A stretch of DNA of 7,975 bases, taken from JACVRW01 sp036009005. GTDB taxonomy: Bacteria; Actinomycetota; Thermoleophilia; Solirubrobacterales; Thermoleophilaceae. Made by a program: the position numbers and the translations under genes. The notes beneath the pieces were generated by a model. That model was not told the DNA's origin. It was given only the letters and a program-made list of their open reading frames with translations, and ran no database searches. Shown piece after piece: positions 1 to 7,244 of the stretch. Numbering within the stretch: the first letter of the stretch is position 1; each line of letters starts with the position of its first letter. The DNA lies in the NCBI GenBank assembly GCA_036009005.1, contig DASYMP010000175.1:1-7975 (forward strand), in the 5' to 3' direction.

Positions 1-2388
1 TGCGACCGCTGCGTCCGCGCCTGCGACGACATCCAGGGCAACGACGTGATCGGCCGCTCCGGCAAGGGCTACGCCACCCTGATCGCGTTCGACCTGAACG
101 ACCCGATGGGCGAGTCGTCGTGCGTGACCTGCGGCGAGTGCGTTGCGGCCTGCCCCACCGGGGCGATCGTCAACAAGGCGATCAACGAGGTGCCGATCAA
201 GCCGCGCACCGAGCTCGACTCGATCGACACCGTCTGCCCGTACTGCGGCGTGGGCTGCGCGCTCACCTACCACGTGGACCGCGAGCGCAACGCGATCTCG
301 TTCGCGGATGGGCGCGAGCAGCCGGGCTCGAAGCGCCGCCTGTGCGTGAAGGGGCGCTACGGCTGGGACTACGCGAGCTCGCCGCAGCGGCTCACGATGC
401 CGCTGATCCGGCGCGAGGAGTCGTATCCGAAGGGGCCACTGTCGGCCGACGTGCGCGGCGAGGGCGACGGGCGGCGCAAGCGCAAGAAGCCCGGCGGGCT
501 CGTGGACTACGGCGAGGTGATGCCGCACTTCCGCGAGGCGACTTGGGAGGAGGCGCTCGGCCTCGTGGCCGAGAGGCTCGGCGCGATCCACACCGAAGGC
601 GGGCCCGGCGCGATCGCCGGCTTCGGCTCGGCGAAGTGCTCGAACGAGGAGGCCTACCTCTTCCAGAAGCTGATCCGCGCCGGCTTCGGCACGAACAACG
701 TGGACCACTGCACGCGGCTCTGCCACGCGTCGAGCGTCGCGGCGCTGTTCGAGGGCGTGGGCTCGGGCGCGGTCTCCACGACGTACGGCGACATCGTGAA
801 CGCCGACGTCGCGATCCTGGCCGGGACCAACACGACGGCGAACCATCCCGTCGCCTCGAGCTTCTTCAAGCAGGCGAAGCGGCGCGGCACGAAGCTGATC
901 GTGGTGGACCCGCGGCGCGAGCGGATCGCCGACCACGCCGACGTCTTCTGCCAGATCAAGCCCGGCACGGACGTGGCGTTCTACAACGGCATCCTGCACG
1001 AGCTGATCGCGAACGACTGGGTCGACCGCGAGTTCGTCGCCGAGCGCGTTACGAACTACGGCGAGCTCGCGAAGGTCGTGCGCCAGTACCCGCCCGAGCG
1101 CGCCGCGCAGATCTGCGGCGTCGACGCCGACACGATCCGGCTCGTCGCGCGGCTGTGGGGCGAGGCGAACGCCGCCGTCATCTACTGGGGCATGGGGATC
1201 TCGCAGCACACCACCGGCACCGACAACGCGCGCTGCCTGATCGCGATGTGCTCGATCACGGGGAACATCGGCCGCGAGGGCACCGGCCTACACCCGCTGC
1301 GCGGCCAGAACAACGTGCAGGGCGCGTCCGACGCCGGCCTCATCCCGATGTTCTATCCCGACTACCAGCTCGTCACGCGCCCGGACGTGCGCGAGCAGTT
1401 CGAGGAGGCGTGGGGCGGCCGCGAGCTCGACCCCGAGCGCGGCCTGACCGTCACCGAGATCATCGCCAGCGCCCTTCACGGCGGCGTGCGCGGGATGTAC
1501 ATGATGGGCGAGAACCCGTTCCTGTCGGACCCGAACGTGAACAAGGTGCGCAAGGCGCTCAGCGCGCTCGACTTCCTGGTCGTGCAGGACATCTTCCTGA
1601 CCGAGACCGCCGAGTTCGCCGACGTGGTGCTCCCCGCCTCCTCGTACATGGAGAAGGACGGCACCTACACGAACACCGACAGGCGCGTGCAGATCGGCCG
1701 CAAGGTGCTCGACCCGCCCGGCGAGGCGCGCGAGGACTGGAAGATCATCTGCGACATCTCGTCACGCGTGGGGTACCCGATGGACTACGGCTCGCCGCGC
1801 GAGGTGTTCGACGAGATGGCGGCGATCATGCCGAACTACGCGGGGCTGTCGTACGACAACCTCGGCGCCACGGGCAAGCTCTATCCGAACCCGGACCCGG
1901 AGCACTCGGACGGGACCGTGGTGCTGTTCGACGAGCGCTTCGGGACCGACGACGGCAAGGCGCACCTCGTGCCGGCGGAGTGGCTGCCCGCGAAGGAGCT
2001 GCCGGACGACGAGTTCCCGTTCATCCTCAACACCGGCCGCCTGCTCGAGCACTGGCACACCGGGACGATGACGCGCCGCTCGTTCGCGCTCGACGCGATC
2101 CAGCCCGAGGCCCACGTGTTCTTGAACCCCGAGGACGCGGCTTCGATGGGCATCGGCGAGGGCGACTTCGTGCGCGTCACGTCACGCCGCGGTTCGATCG
2201 AGCTGGCCGCGCGCATCTCTCACCGCGACACCCCGGGCACGTGCTTCATCCCGTTCCACTTCCGCGAGGCGGCGGCGAACGTGCTCACGATCGACGAGAT
2301 CGACCCGCACGGGAAGATTCCCGAGTTCAAGTTCTGCGCGGTGAAGGTGGAACCCGCCGCGGTTCCCGCCGCGGAGCCCGCGGCATGA
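1..2388 (+). CDS. fdsA: NAD-linked formate dehydrogenase, Mo/W-bis-MGD catalytic alpha subunit (5'-partial)
   Basis: Oxidises formate to CO2 (or the reverse) at a molybdenum or tungsten bis-pterin centre in the cytoplasm; also named fdhF or fdhA. The reading frame is open from base 1, so the gene begins left of the window and 795 codons are visible. Numbering from the first visible codon, C1, C4 and C8 are the end of one [4Fe-4S] motif, and C41-x2-C44-x2-C47-x3-C51-P is the second ferredoxin-type motif. The catalytic domain starts with C79-x2-C82-x3-C86-x28-C115 and K117. The active-site pair is C241-H242 (DHCTRLCH), a Cys where E. coli FDH-H has selenocysteine. R434 in LRGQNNVQG lies 193 residues further on, the same spacing as Sec140-Arg333 there. 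The C-terminal molybdopterin-binding domain (HWHTGTMTRR, then about residues 700-780) is intact. By comparison with FdsA proteins (about 950 residues), roughly 150 residues with further Fe-S sites are missing outside the window. A Lys/Arg-rich insert lies near residues 141-175. The stop overlaps the next start. A NuoG-like subunit is excluded by the C-H pair and context. Confidence 0.95.
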   Translation, partial: CDRCVRACDDIQGNDVIGRSGKGYATLIAFDLNDPMGESSCVTCGECVAACPTGAIVNKAINEVPIKPRTELDSIDTVCPYCGVGCALTYHVDRERNAISFADGREQPGSKRRLCVKGRYGWDYASSPQRLTMPLIRREESYPKGPLSADVRGEGDGRRKRKKPGGLVDYGEVMPHFREATWEEALGLVAERLGAIHTEGGPGAIAGFGSAKCSNEEAYLFQKLIRAGFGTNNVDHCTRLCHASSVAALFEGVGSGAVSTTYGDIVNADVAILAGTNTTANHPVASSFFKQAKRRGTKLIVVDPRRERIADHADVFCQIKPGTDVAFYNGILHELIANDWVDREFVAERVTNYGELAKVVRQYPPERAAQICGVDADTIRLVARLWGEANAAVIYWGMGISQHTTGTDNARCLIAMCSITGNIGREGTGLHPLRGQNNVQGASDAGLIPMFYPDYQLVTRPDVREQFEEAWGGRELDPERGLTVTEIIASALHGGVRGMYMMGENPFLSDPNVNKVRKALSALDFLVVQDIFLTETAEFADVVLPASSYMEKDGTYTNTDRRVQIGRKVLDPPGEAREDWKIICDISSRVGYPMDYGSPREVFDEMAAIMPNYAGLSYDNLGATGKLYPNPDPEHSDGTVVLFDERFGTDDGKAHLVPAEWLPAKELPDDEFPFILNTGRLLEHWHTGTMTRRSFALDAIQPEAHVFLNPEDAASMGIGEGDFVRVTSRRGSIELAARISHRDTPGTCFIPFHFREAAANVLTIDEIDPHGKIPEFKFCAVKVEPAAVPAAEPAA
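2353..2374 (+). repeat. Short tandem direct repeat in the 3' end of the formate dehydrogenase gene
   Basis: CCCGCCGCGG occurs at 2353-2362 and again at 2365-2374, with a CCGCGG echo (with a leading CC) at 2378-2383. It encodes the Pro/Ala/Glu/Val tail of the alpha subunit (PAAVPAAEPAA). The second copy contributes the GG of the GGAG ribosome-binding sequence of the next gene. Probably low-complexity slippage with no separate function. Confidence 0.6.
2373..2388 (+). promoter_or_regulatory. Ribosome binding site and ATGA stop/start overlap between the alpha and beta subunit genes
   Basis: GGAG at 2373-2376 lies 8 bases before the ATG at 2385-2387, and the TGA stop of the upstream gene is 2386-2388. 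This 4-base ATGA overlap fixes the start of the flavoprotein subunit and suggests translational coupling, fitting two subunits of one complex made in a set ratio. Confidence 0.75.
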
Positions 2389-4016
2389 TCTCGCAGCGCC
2401 CGCCCGGCAGCGAGGCCCGCGCGGGCCGCTTCCCAGGGCCGTCGCTGATCCCAGACCTGCACGGGATCCAGCGCGAGCACGGCTGGCTCCCGCGCGAGGA
2501 GCTCGTCCGGCTCGCGCGCGACCGGCGCCGCCCGCTCTACGAGATCGAGGGGCTGATCACGTTCTACCCGCACTTCCGCACCGCTCCGCCGCCGGAGAGG
2601 GAGATCGCCTGCTGCCACGACCTGGCCTGCTGGCTTCACGGTTCGGACGAGCGCATCGCGGCGCTGCGGGCCGAGCACGACTCCGACCCGAGCGTCGAGC
2701 TGCGCGAGGTCTCCTGCATCGGCCGCTGCGACCGCGCGCCGGCCGTGGCGAGCGAGGCCGAGCTGCTGCGCACCGACGTGCAGCGCGCGAACGACCCCTA
2801 CGAGGCCGACGCGCGCGACTACCGCGTGCTGCGCTCCGCGCTTGCGGGCGAGCTCGACACGGGCGATCTGATCGCGGAGCTGAAGGAGTCCGGGCTGCGC
2901 GGCATGGGCGGCGCCGGCTTCCCGACAGGCACCAAGTGGGAGCTCGTCGCGAAGCAGGAGGCCGAGCCGAAGTACGCGATCTGCAACGCGGACGAGTCCG
3001 AGCCCGGCACCTTCAAGGACCGCCAGATCCTGGCCGAGCAGCCGCACCTTGTGCTCGAGGGCCTCGTGCTCGGGATGCTCGCCGCGGGGTGCGGCGAGGG
3101 CTGGGTCTTCATTCGGCACGAGTACGAGCCCGAGGAGGAGCTGCTGCGCGAGGAGCTCGAGCGGCTGCGCGGGCTCGGTCTGCTCGACGAGGCCGGTGTG
3201 ACGGTGGACATCTTCACGTCGCCGGGCGGCTACATCCTCGGCGAGGAGTCGGCGCTGATCGAGTGCATGGAGGGGCACCGCGGCGAGCCGCGCAACAAGC
3301 CGCCCTTCCCCGGCATCGCCGGGCTGTGGGGGAAGCCGACGCTGATGAACTCGGTCGAGACGTTCGCGCACGTGCCGGTGATCGCCGAGCGCGGGTCCGA
3401 CTGGTGGAAGGCGCAGGGCGTGAACGGCGGCACGGGGCTGAAGTTCTTCGCGGTGTCGGGCCATGTGGAGAACCCGGACGTCTACTGCGTGCCGATGGGA
3501 ACGACGGGCCGCGAGCTGCTCGAGCTGGCCGGCGGCGTGAGCGAGGGGCGCGAGCTGCTGGCGTTCCAGCCGGGCGGCGCGTCCTCGAACTTCCTCGGCC
3601 CGGACGAGCTCGACGTGCCGCTCGACTTCGGGCCGCTCGCCGAGGCGGGCTCGATGCTCGGCTCGGGCGCCGTCGTTGTGATCGCCGAGGGCACCGACCT
3701 GCTCGCGGCGGCCACGAACGTGCTGCGCTTCTTCAGGAACGAGTCGTGCGGGAAGTGCGTGCCGTGCCGCGTCGGATCGACGAAGGCGCACGCCCTGCTG
3801 GCGGACGTGGTGGCCGCGGGCGGCGGGCCCGGCGACGTGAGCGACACGATCATCGAGCTCGAGAAGACGATGCGCCTCACCTCGATCTGCGGGCTGGGCC
3901 AGGTGGCGCTCGGGCCCGCGATCAGCGTGCTCGGCCTGAAGCGCGGCGGCGCGGCGGCGCGCCCCCAGCCGAGGCCGGGCCGCGACCCGGACCAGACCAC
4001 GCCCGACTCCGCCTGA
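2385..4016 (+). CDS. fdsB: NAD-linked formate dehydrogenase beta subunit, fused NuoE-NuoF type
   Basis: The 543-residue diaphorase subunit passes electrons from the formate dehydrogenase Fe-S chain to FMN and on to NAD+. Residues about 15-140 are a NuoE-like part: a helical stretch (GIQREHGWLP) and a thioredoxin-like fold with C77-x4-C82 and C111-x3-C115, all four ligands of a [2Fe-2S] cluster. Residues about 150-520 are NuoF-like: the glycine-rich GLRGMGGAGFPTGTKW (170-185) and CNADESEPG (200-208) bind NADH/FMN, and GEESALIECMEG follows. C455-x2-C458-x2-C461 with C502 (ICGLG) binds a [4Fe-4S] cluster. FdsB of proteobacteria also has a NuoE-like N-terminus, usually beside a separate FdsG; no FdsG is visible here, but it could lie upstream. 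The start is set by the ATGA overlap and the SD. A basic, Pro-rich tail (about residues 523-543) is outside the conserved core. A NuoEF of complex I is less likely because an FDH alpha gene precedes it and MoeA genes follow. Confidence 0.92.
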   Translation: MISQRPPGSEARAGRFPGPSLIPDLHGIQREHGWLPREELVRLARDRRRPLYEIEGLITFYPHFRTAPPPEREIACCHDLACWLHGSDERIAALRAEHDSDPSVELREVSCIGRCDRAPAVASEAELLRTDVQRANDPYEADARDYRVLRSALAGELDTGDLIAELKESGLRGMGGAGFPTGTKWELVAKQEAEPKYAICNADESEPGTFKDRQILAEQPHLVLEGLVLGMLAAGCGEGWVFIRHEYEPEEELLREELERLRGLGLLDEAGVTVDIFTSPGGYILGEESALIECMEGHRGEPRNKPPFPGIAGLWGKPTLMNSVETFAHVPVIAERGSDWWKAQGVNGGTGLKFFAVSGHVENPDVYCVPMGTTGRELLELAGGVSEGRELLAFQPGGASSNFLGPDELDVPLDFGPLAEAGSMLGSGAVVVIAEGTDLLAAATNVLRFFRNESCGKCVPCRVGSTKAHALLADVVAAGGGPGDVSDTIIELEKTMRLTSICGLGQVALGPAISVLGLKRGGAAARPQPRPGRDPDQTTPDSA

Positions 4017-4017
4017 C

Positions 4018-5253
4018 ATGGACGCGCGCGGACAGCGCGAGTTCTTCACGGTCAGGTCGGTCTCGGAGGCGCTGACCGGCTTCCGCCCCGCGCGTCGCAC
4101 GCCCGTCGAGACGGTCTCCCTCGACGATGCCCTCGGCCGGGTGCCCGCCGAGCCGCTGTCCGCCCCGCACGCCCTGCCCGGCTTCGCGCGCGCGACCGTC
4201 GACGGCTTCGCGGTGCGCGCGGCGGACACCTACGGCGCATCCGAGGGTCTGCCGAGCTACCTGGACCTGATCGGCGAGGCGCGCATGGGCCGGCCACCCG
4301 AGGTGGAGGTGCGGCCGGGGACCACCGTGTCGATCGCCACGGGCGCGCCGCTGCCACCCGGCGCCGACGCGGTGCTCAAGGTGGAGCACACGCAGGCGGC
4401 CACACCGGAGCTGATCGAGGCGCTCCGCCCGGCGACCCCCGGCGAGGGCATGGTCCGCGCCGACGAGGACGCCACGCCCGGCGCCGTGCTCGCGCCCGCG
4501 GGCCGCCCCCTCCGCGCCCACGACCTCGGGATGCTCGCCGCCGCCGGCCTCGTCGAGATCCCCGTCAACGCCCGCCCACGGGTGACGATCGTGTCCACGG
4601 GCGACGAGTTGGTGCCGGCCGCCGCCGGAGAGCTCGAGATCGGCCAGGTTCGCGACGCCTCCGCTCCCGCGCTCTGCGCGCTCGTCCGCGAGGCGGGCGG
4701 ACAGCCCCGCTTCGACGGGATCGTGCGCGATGACCGTGACGCGCTCGTCGCGACGCTGCGGGCAGCGCTACCGGAGTGCGACATCCTCGTGATCTCGGCG
4801 GGGTCGTCGGTGGGGGCCCGGGACGAGACCGCAGCCGCCGTCGCTTCCCTCGGCGAGCCGGGGATCTGGTGCCACGGGCTGGCATTCCGGCCCGGCAAGC
4901 CGACGCTCCTGGCCGACTGCGGCGGCGTACCCGTGATCGGGCTGCCCGGCAATCCCCGCTCTGCACTCGTGGTATTCCGCCTGATCGGCGTTCCGCTCGT
5001 CCGGATGGTCGGCGGCTGCACCGACCCGCCGCCCGAGCCCGCCGTCCGCGCCACGCTCGCGCGCGACCTCCCCTCGGCCGCGGGGAGGCTCGACGTCGTG
5101 CAGGTGCGCGTGTCAGGCGGCGACGCCGAGCCACTCTTCGGCAGCTCCTCGCTGCTATCGATCCTCACGGAAGCCGACGGCTACGTGGTCGTGCCCGAAG
5201 CGGCGACCGGACTGGCGGCCGGCAGCGAGGTCGAGGTCACCCTGTACCGGTAG
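4018..5253 (+). CDS. moeA: MoeA, molybdopterin molybdenumtransferase (molybdenum insertase)
   Basis: Inserts molybdate into adenylylated molybdopterin, the last common step of molybdenum cofactor synthesis, in the cytoplasm. At 411 residues it has the normal length of E. coli-type MoeA. Visible motifs in order: TVDGFAVRAADT (D62, matching E. coli Asp59), ATGAPLPPGADAV (T108), STGDEL (193-198, E197 matching Glu188), ISAGSSVGARD (D269), FRPGKP (R291, K294) and GLPGNP (308-313). Domain IV (about residues 335-411) closes the protein. One departure: the D-T-N element that usually follows the STGDEL region reads D213-A214-S215, without the Asn. Only one base separates it from the previous stop and no clear Shine-Dalgarno sequence is present, so translation probably depends on coupling to the beta subunit gene. 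The position directly after a Mo-dependent dehydrogenase supports the role. Confidence is high for the family; whether the metal is Mo or W cannot be read from the sequence. Confidence 0.95.
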   Translation: MDARGQREFFTVRSVSEALTGFRPARRTPVETVSLDDALGRVPAEPLSAPHALPGFARATVDGFAVRAADTYGASEGLPSYLDLIGEARMGRPPEVEVRPGTTVSIATGAPLPPGADAVLKVEHTQAATPELIEALRPATPGEGMVRADEDATPGAVLAPAGRPLRAHDLGMLAAAGLVEIPVNARPRVTIVSTGDELVPAAAGELEIGQVRDASAPALCALVREAGGQPRFDGIVRDDRDALVATLRAALPECDILVISAGSSVGARDETAAAVASLGEPGIWCHGLAFRPGKPTLLADCGGVPVIGLPGNPRSALVVFRLIGVPLVRMVGGCTDPPPEPAVRATLARDLPSAAGRLDVVQVRVSGGDAEPLFGSSSLLSILTEADGYVVVPEAATGLAAGSEVEVTLYR

Positions 5254-5289
5254 CCCCCTCGCCGCGCACAGGCCCGCGACAATGGGGGC
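5253..5289 (+). promoter_or_regulatory. Possible RNA hairpin spanning the moeA-moeA junction and the second start codon
   Basis: GCCCCC at 5253-5258 can pair with GGGGGC at 5284-5289, and TCGC (5259-5262) with GCGA (5276-5279). The structure would include the last base of the first moeA stop codon and the G of the ATG at 5282-5284. The only SD-like element is a weak AGG at 5270-5272, which would sit in the loop. In such GC-rich DNA a chance pairing of this size is quite possible. Confidence 0.25.
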
Positions 5290-7228
5290 GATGGCCCGCG
5301 CCACGCCGTTCATCCACGATCGTCCCGCCGCCGAGGCACTCGCCGCGTGGGAGGACGCGTGCGCGGTCGCGGGGTGCCCCGAGCGAGTGGAGGCTGTGCG
5401 GCTCCCGCTCGACCGGGCGGTGGGCAGGGTCACGGCCGGACCCATCTGGGCGCTCGGCTCCTCCCCGCCCTTCGACGCCGCCGCGATGGACGGCATCGCC
5501 GTGCGCGCGGCGGAGACCGTCGGCGCGAGCGACACCGCCCCGGTGCGGCTCGACGCGAGCGCCTTCGAGGTCGTGGACACGGGCGACCCCGTGCCGGGCG
5601 ACTTCGACGCGGTCGTCATGCGCGAGGAGGTGCACGAGCTCGACGGGGCGGTCGAGCTGCGCGCCGCGGCCGCGCCCTACCAGCACGTGCGCTCGATCGG
5701 CGAGGACGTGAGCGCCGGAGAGCTGCTGATCCCCGCCGGTCACCGCCTGCGCCCGGTGGACATCGCCGCGGCCGGAGCCGCGGGCGTGGCGGAGCTGCTC
5801 GTGCGCCGGCGCCCCGTCGTGACCGTGATCCCGACGGGTGACGAGATCAGGCCGGTGGGCACCGAGCTCGCCGAGGGCGAGCTCCCCGACACGAACTCGC
5901 TGATGCTCACGGCCCAGGCCGAGGCCGCAGGCTGCGAGGCGCACCGGTTCGAGGTCGTGCCGGACGTGCCTGAGCAGATCGCGGCCGCCGTGCGAGCCGC
6001 CGCGGCGAGGTCCGACCTCGTGGTCGTGATCGCCGGTTCGAGCGCAGGCCGCGACGACCACACCGCGGCGGTGGTGGCCGAGGTGGGAACGCTGGCCGTG
6101 CACGGCGTGGCCGTACGGCCCGGCCATCCCGTGGTGCTGGGCGTGGTGCACGGCGAGGCACCGCCGTCGCCGCTCGCCGCGCCGCCCGCCACTCCCGTCC
6201 TCGGCGCGCCCGGCTACCCCGTGTCGGCCTCACTCACGTTCGACATCTTCGCCGCCCCCCTGCTCGCGCGGCTCGAGGGCGCGGCGCCACCGGAGTCGCC
6301 GGTGGCGCGGGCGCGGCTGGCCCGCAAGCTGGCCTCCACGATGGGCATGGACGACTGGGTGCGCGTGAGGCTCGGTCGCGTGGGCGGTCAGCTCGTGGCC
6401 ACGCCACTCCCGCGCGGCGCGGGAGTGCTTACGTCGCTCGTTCGCGCGGACGCCCTGCTCGTGCTGCCCGCCGAGCTCGAGGGGCATCACGCCGGCGACG
6501 AGGTGGAGGTTCGCCTCCTGCGCGGCGTCGGGGAGATCGAGCGCACGATCGTGGCCACCGGCTCGCATGACCTCGTGCTGGACCTGGCCGCGTCGACGCT
6601 CCGCGAGCGCGACCCGCGCCTCACGCTGGCGTCCTCGAACGTGGGCTCCCTGGGCGGGCTCACCGCGATGCGGGACGGGCTCTGTCACATCGCGGGCTCG
6701 CATCTCCTCGATCCGGACAGCGGCGAGTACACGCTGCCGTATCTCGAGCGGCTCATGCCCGGCCGCGCGGTTTCCGTGGTGCGGCTCGTGCATCGCGAGC
6801 AGGGCTTGATCGTGGCGCCGGGCAATCCGACTTCGGCCACTGGCATCGAGGACGTGGCTCGGCTGGGGCTCCGCTACGTGAACCGGCAGCGTGGGGCGGG
6901 CACGAGGGTTCTACTCGATCACGAGCTTGCTCGGCTCGGCATCTCGCCCGAGGCGATCCGGGGCTACGAGCGCGAGGAGCACACGCACCTCGCGGTCGCG
7001 GCGACGATCGCGGCGGGCCGGGCCGACTGCGGGCTCGGCGTGCTGGCCGCGGCGCGAGCGTTCGGGCTCGACTTCGTGCCCGTGGCGAAGGAGCCCTACG
7101 ACCTGGTCTTCGCGCCGGACCCGATCCTCGAGCCGCTGTGGGAGCTGCTCGAATCGCCCGAGTTCCGCCGGTCGGTCACCGAGCTCGGCGGCTACGACGT
7201 CACCGAAATGGGGCGCCGGATCCGCTGA
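5282..7228 (+). CDS. moeA: MoeA-like protein fused to a C-terminal PBP-like (LysR-substrate-like) domain
   Basis: A second, divergent MoeA of 648 residues. Residues about 10-415 keep the insertase layout: AMDGIAVRAAET (D70), DTGDPVPGDFDAV (T100), PTGDEI (E188), DTN (N205), SSAGRDDHTAA (D258/D259), VRPGHP (R279, H282) and GAPGYPVSA (308-316). The PGKP lysine seen in the first MoeA is His here. Residues about 420-648 form a PBP-like domain (Pfam PBP_like type, related to oxyanion and LysR-effector domains): TGSHDLVLDL (426-435), NRQRGAGTR (534-542) and GRADCGLG near 578. Such fusions are known in archaea and some bacteria, and the extra domain is thought to bind a small ligand, perhaps the metal oxyanion; that is inference. 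It starts 28 bases after the first moeA with only a weak AGG upstream; an in-frame ATG at 5291 is an alternative. No signal peptide is seen, so it acts in the cytoplasm. A role in loading Mo or W into the formate dehydrogenase is likely from context. Confidence 0.9.
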   Translation: MGAMARATPFIHDRPAAEALAAWEDACAVAGCPERVEAVRLPLDRAVGRVTAGPIWALGSSPPFDAAAMDGIAVRAAETVGASDTAPVRLDASAFEVVDTGDPVPGDFDAVVMREEVHELDGAVELRAAAAPYQHVRSIGEDVSAGELLIPAGHRLRPVDIAAAGAAGVAELLVRRRPVVTVIPTGDEIRPVGTELAEGELPDTNSLMLTAQAEAAGCEAHRFEVVPDVPEQIAAAVRAAAARSDLVVVIAGSSAGRDDHTAAVVAEVGTLAVHGVAVRPGHPVVLGVVHGEAPPSPLAAPPATPVLGAPGYPVSASLTFDIFAAPLLARLEGAAPPESPVARARLARKLASTMGMDDWVRVRLGRVGGQLVATPLPRGAGVLTSLVRADALLVLPAELEGHHAGDEVEVRLLRGVGEIERTIVATGSHDLVLDLAASTLRERDPRLTLASSNVGSLGGLTAMRDGLCHIAGSHLLDPDSGEYTLPYLERLMPGRAVSVVRLVHREQGLIVAPGNPTSATGIEDVARLGLRYVNRQRGAGTRVLLDHELARLGISPEAIRGYEREEHTHLAVAATIAAGRADCGLGVLAAARAFGLDFVPVAKEPYDLVFAPDPILEPLWELLESPEFRRSVTELGGYDVTEMGRRIR

Positions 7229-7244
7229 TCCCCGGTCCGGTGTC
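7212..7244 (+). terminator. Candidate transcription end hairpin across the stop of the MoeA-PBP gene
   Basis: GGCGCCGGATC (7212-7222) can pair with GGTCCGGTGTC (7234-7244) through 11 base pairs, three of them G-U, leaving an 11-base loop that contains the TGA stop (7226-7228). No U-run follows on this strand; the A-run at 7256-7261 would be A in the RNA. It is therefore not a classical intrinsic terminator, but it marks the likely operon end. A further palindrome, AGGCGCCT, lies at 7245-7252. Confidence 0.3.

Noticed and set aside
46..48. GTG as the start codon of the formate dehydrogenase alpha subunit
   Set aside because: The frame is open from base 1 and the preceding 15 codons encode Cys ligands of a ferredoxin motif (C1, C4, C8), so this is an internal valine and the gene starts outside the window.
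120..2384. Frame +3 open reading extending far upstream of the beta subunit start
   Set aside because: It lies inside the clearly coding alpha subunit gene and gives an Arg-rich sequence without motifs. The real gene starts at the ATGA overlap at 2385.
2936..4075. 379-codon open frame on the + strand inside the beta subunit gene
   Set aside because: Out-of-frame shadow made almost wholly of Arg, Ala and Gly, while the overlapping frame carries all NuoF motifs.
2220..4229. 669-codon open frame on the minus strand
   Set aside because: Opposite-strand shadow caused by high GC. It crosses three + strand gene boundaries and has a low-complexity Arg/Ala/Leu composition with no recognisable domain.
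5254..5281. A frameshift or lost stop joining the two moeA genes into one protein
   Set aside because: Each protein has its own full set of MoeA motifs and a proper N-terminus. They are two paralogs separated by 28 bases, not a broken fusion.
5237..6151. 304-codon minus-strand open frame, and a similar one at 4257-5168
   Set aside because: Both lie antisense to MoeA genes with intact motifs, and their translations are His/Arg/Ala/Ser-rich without family features.
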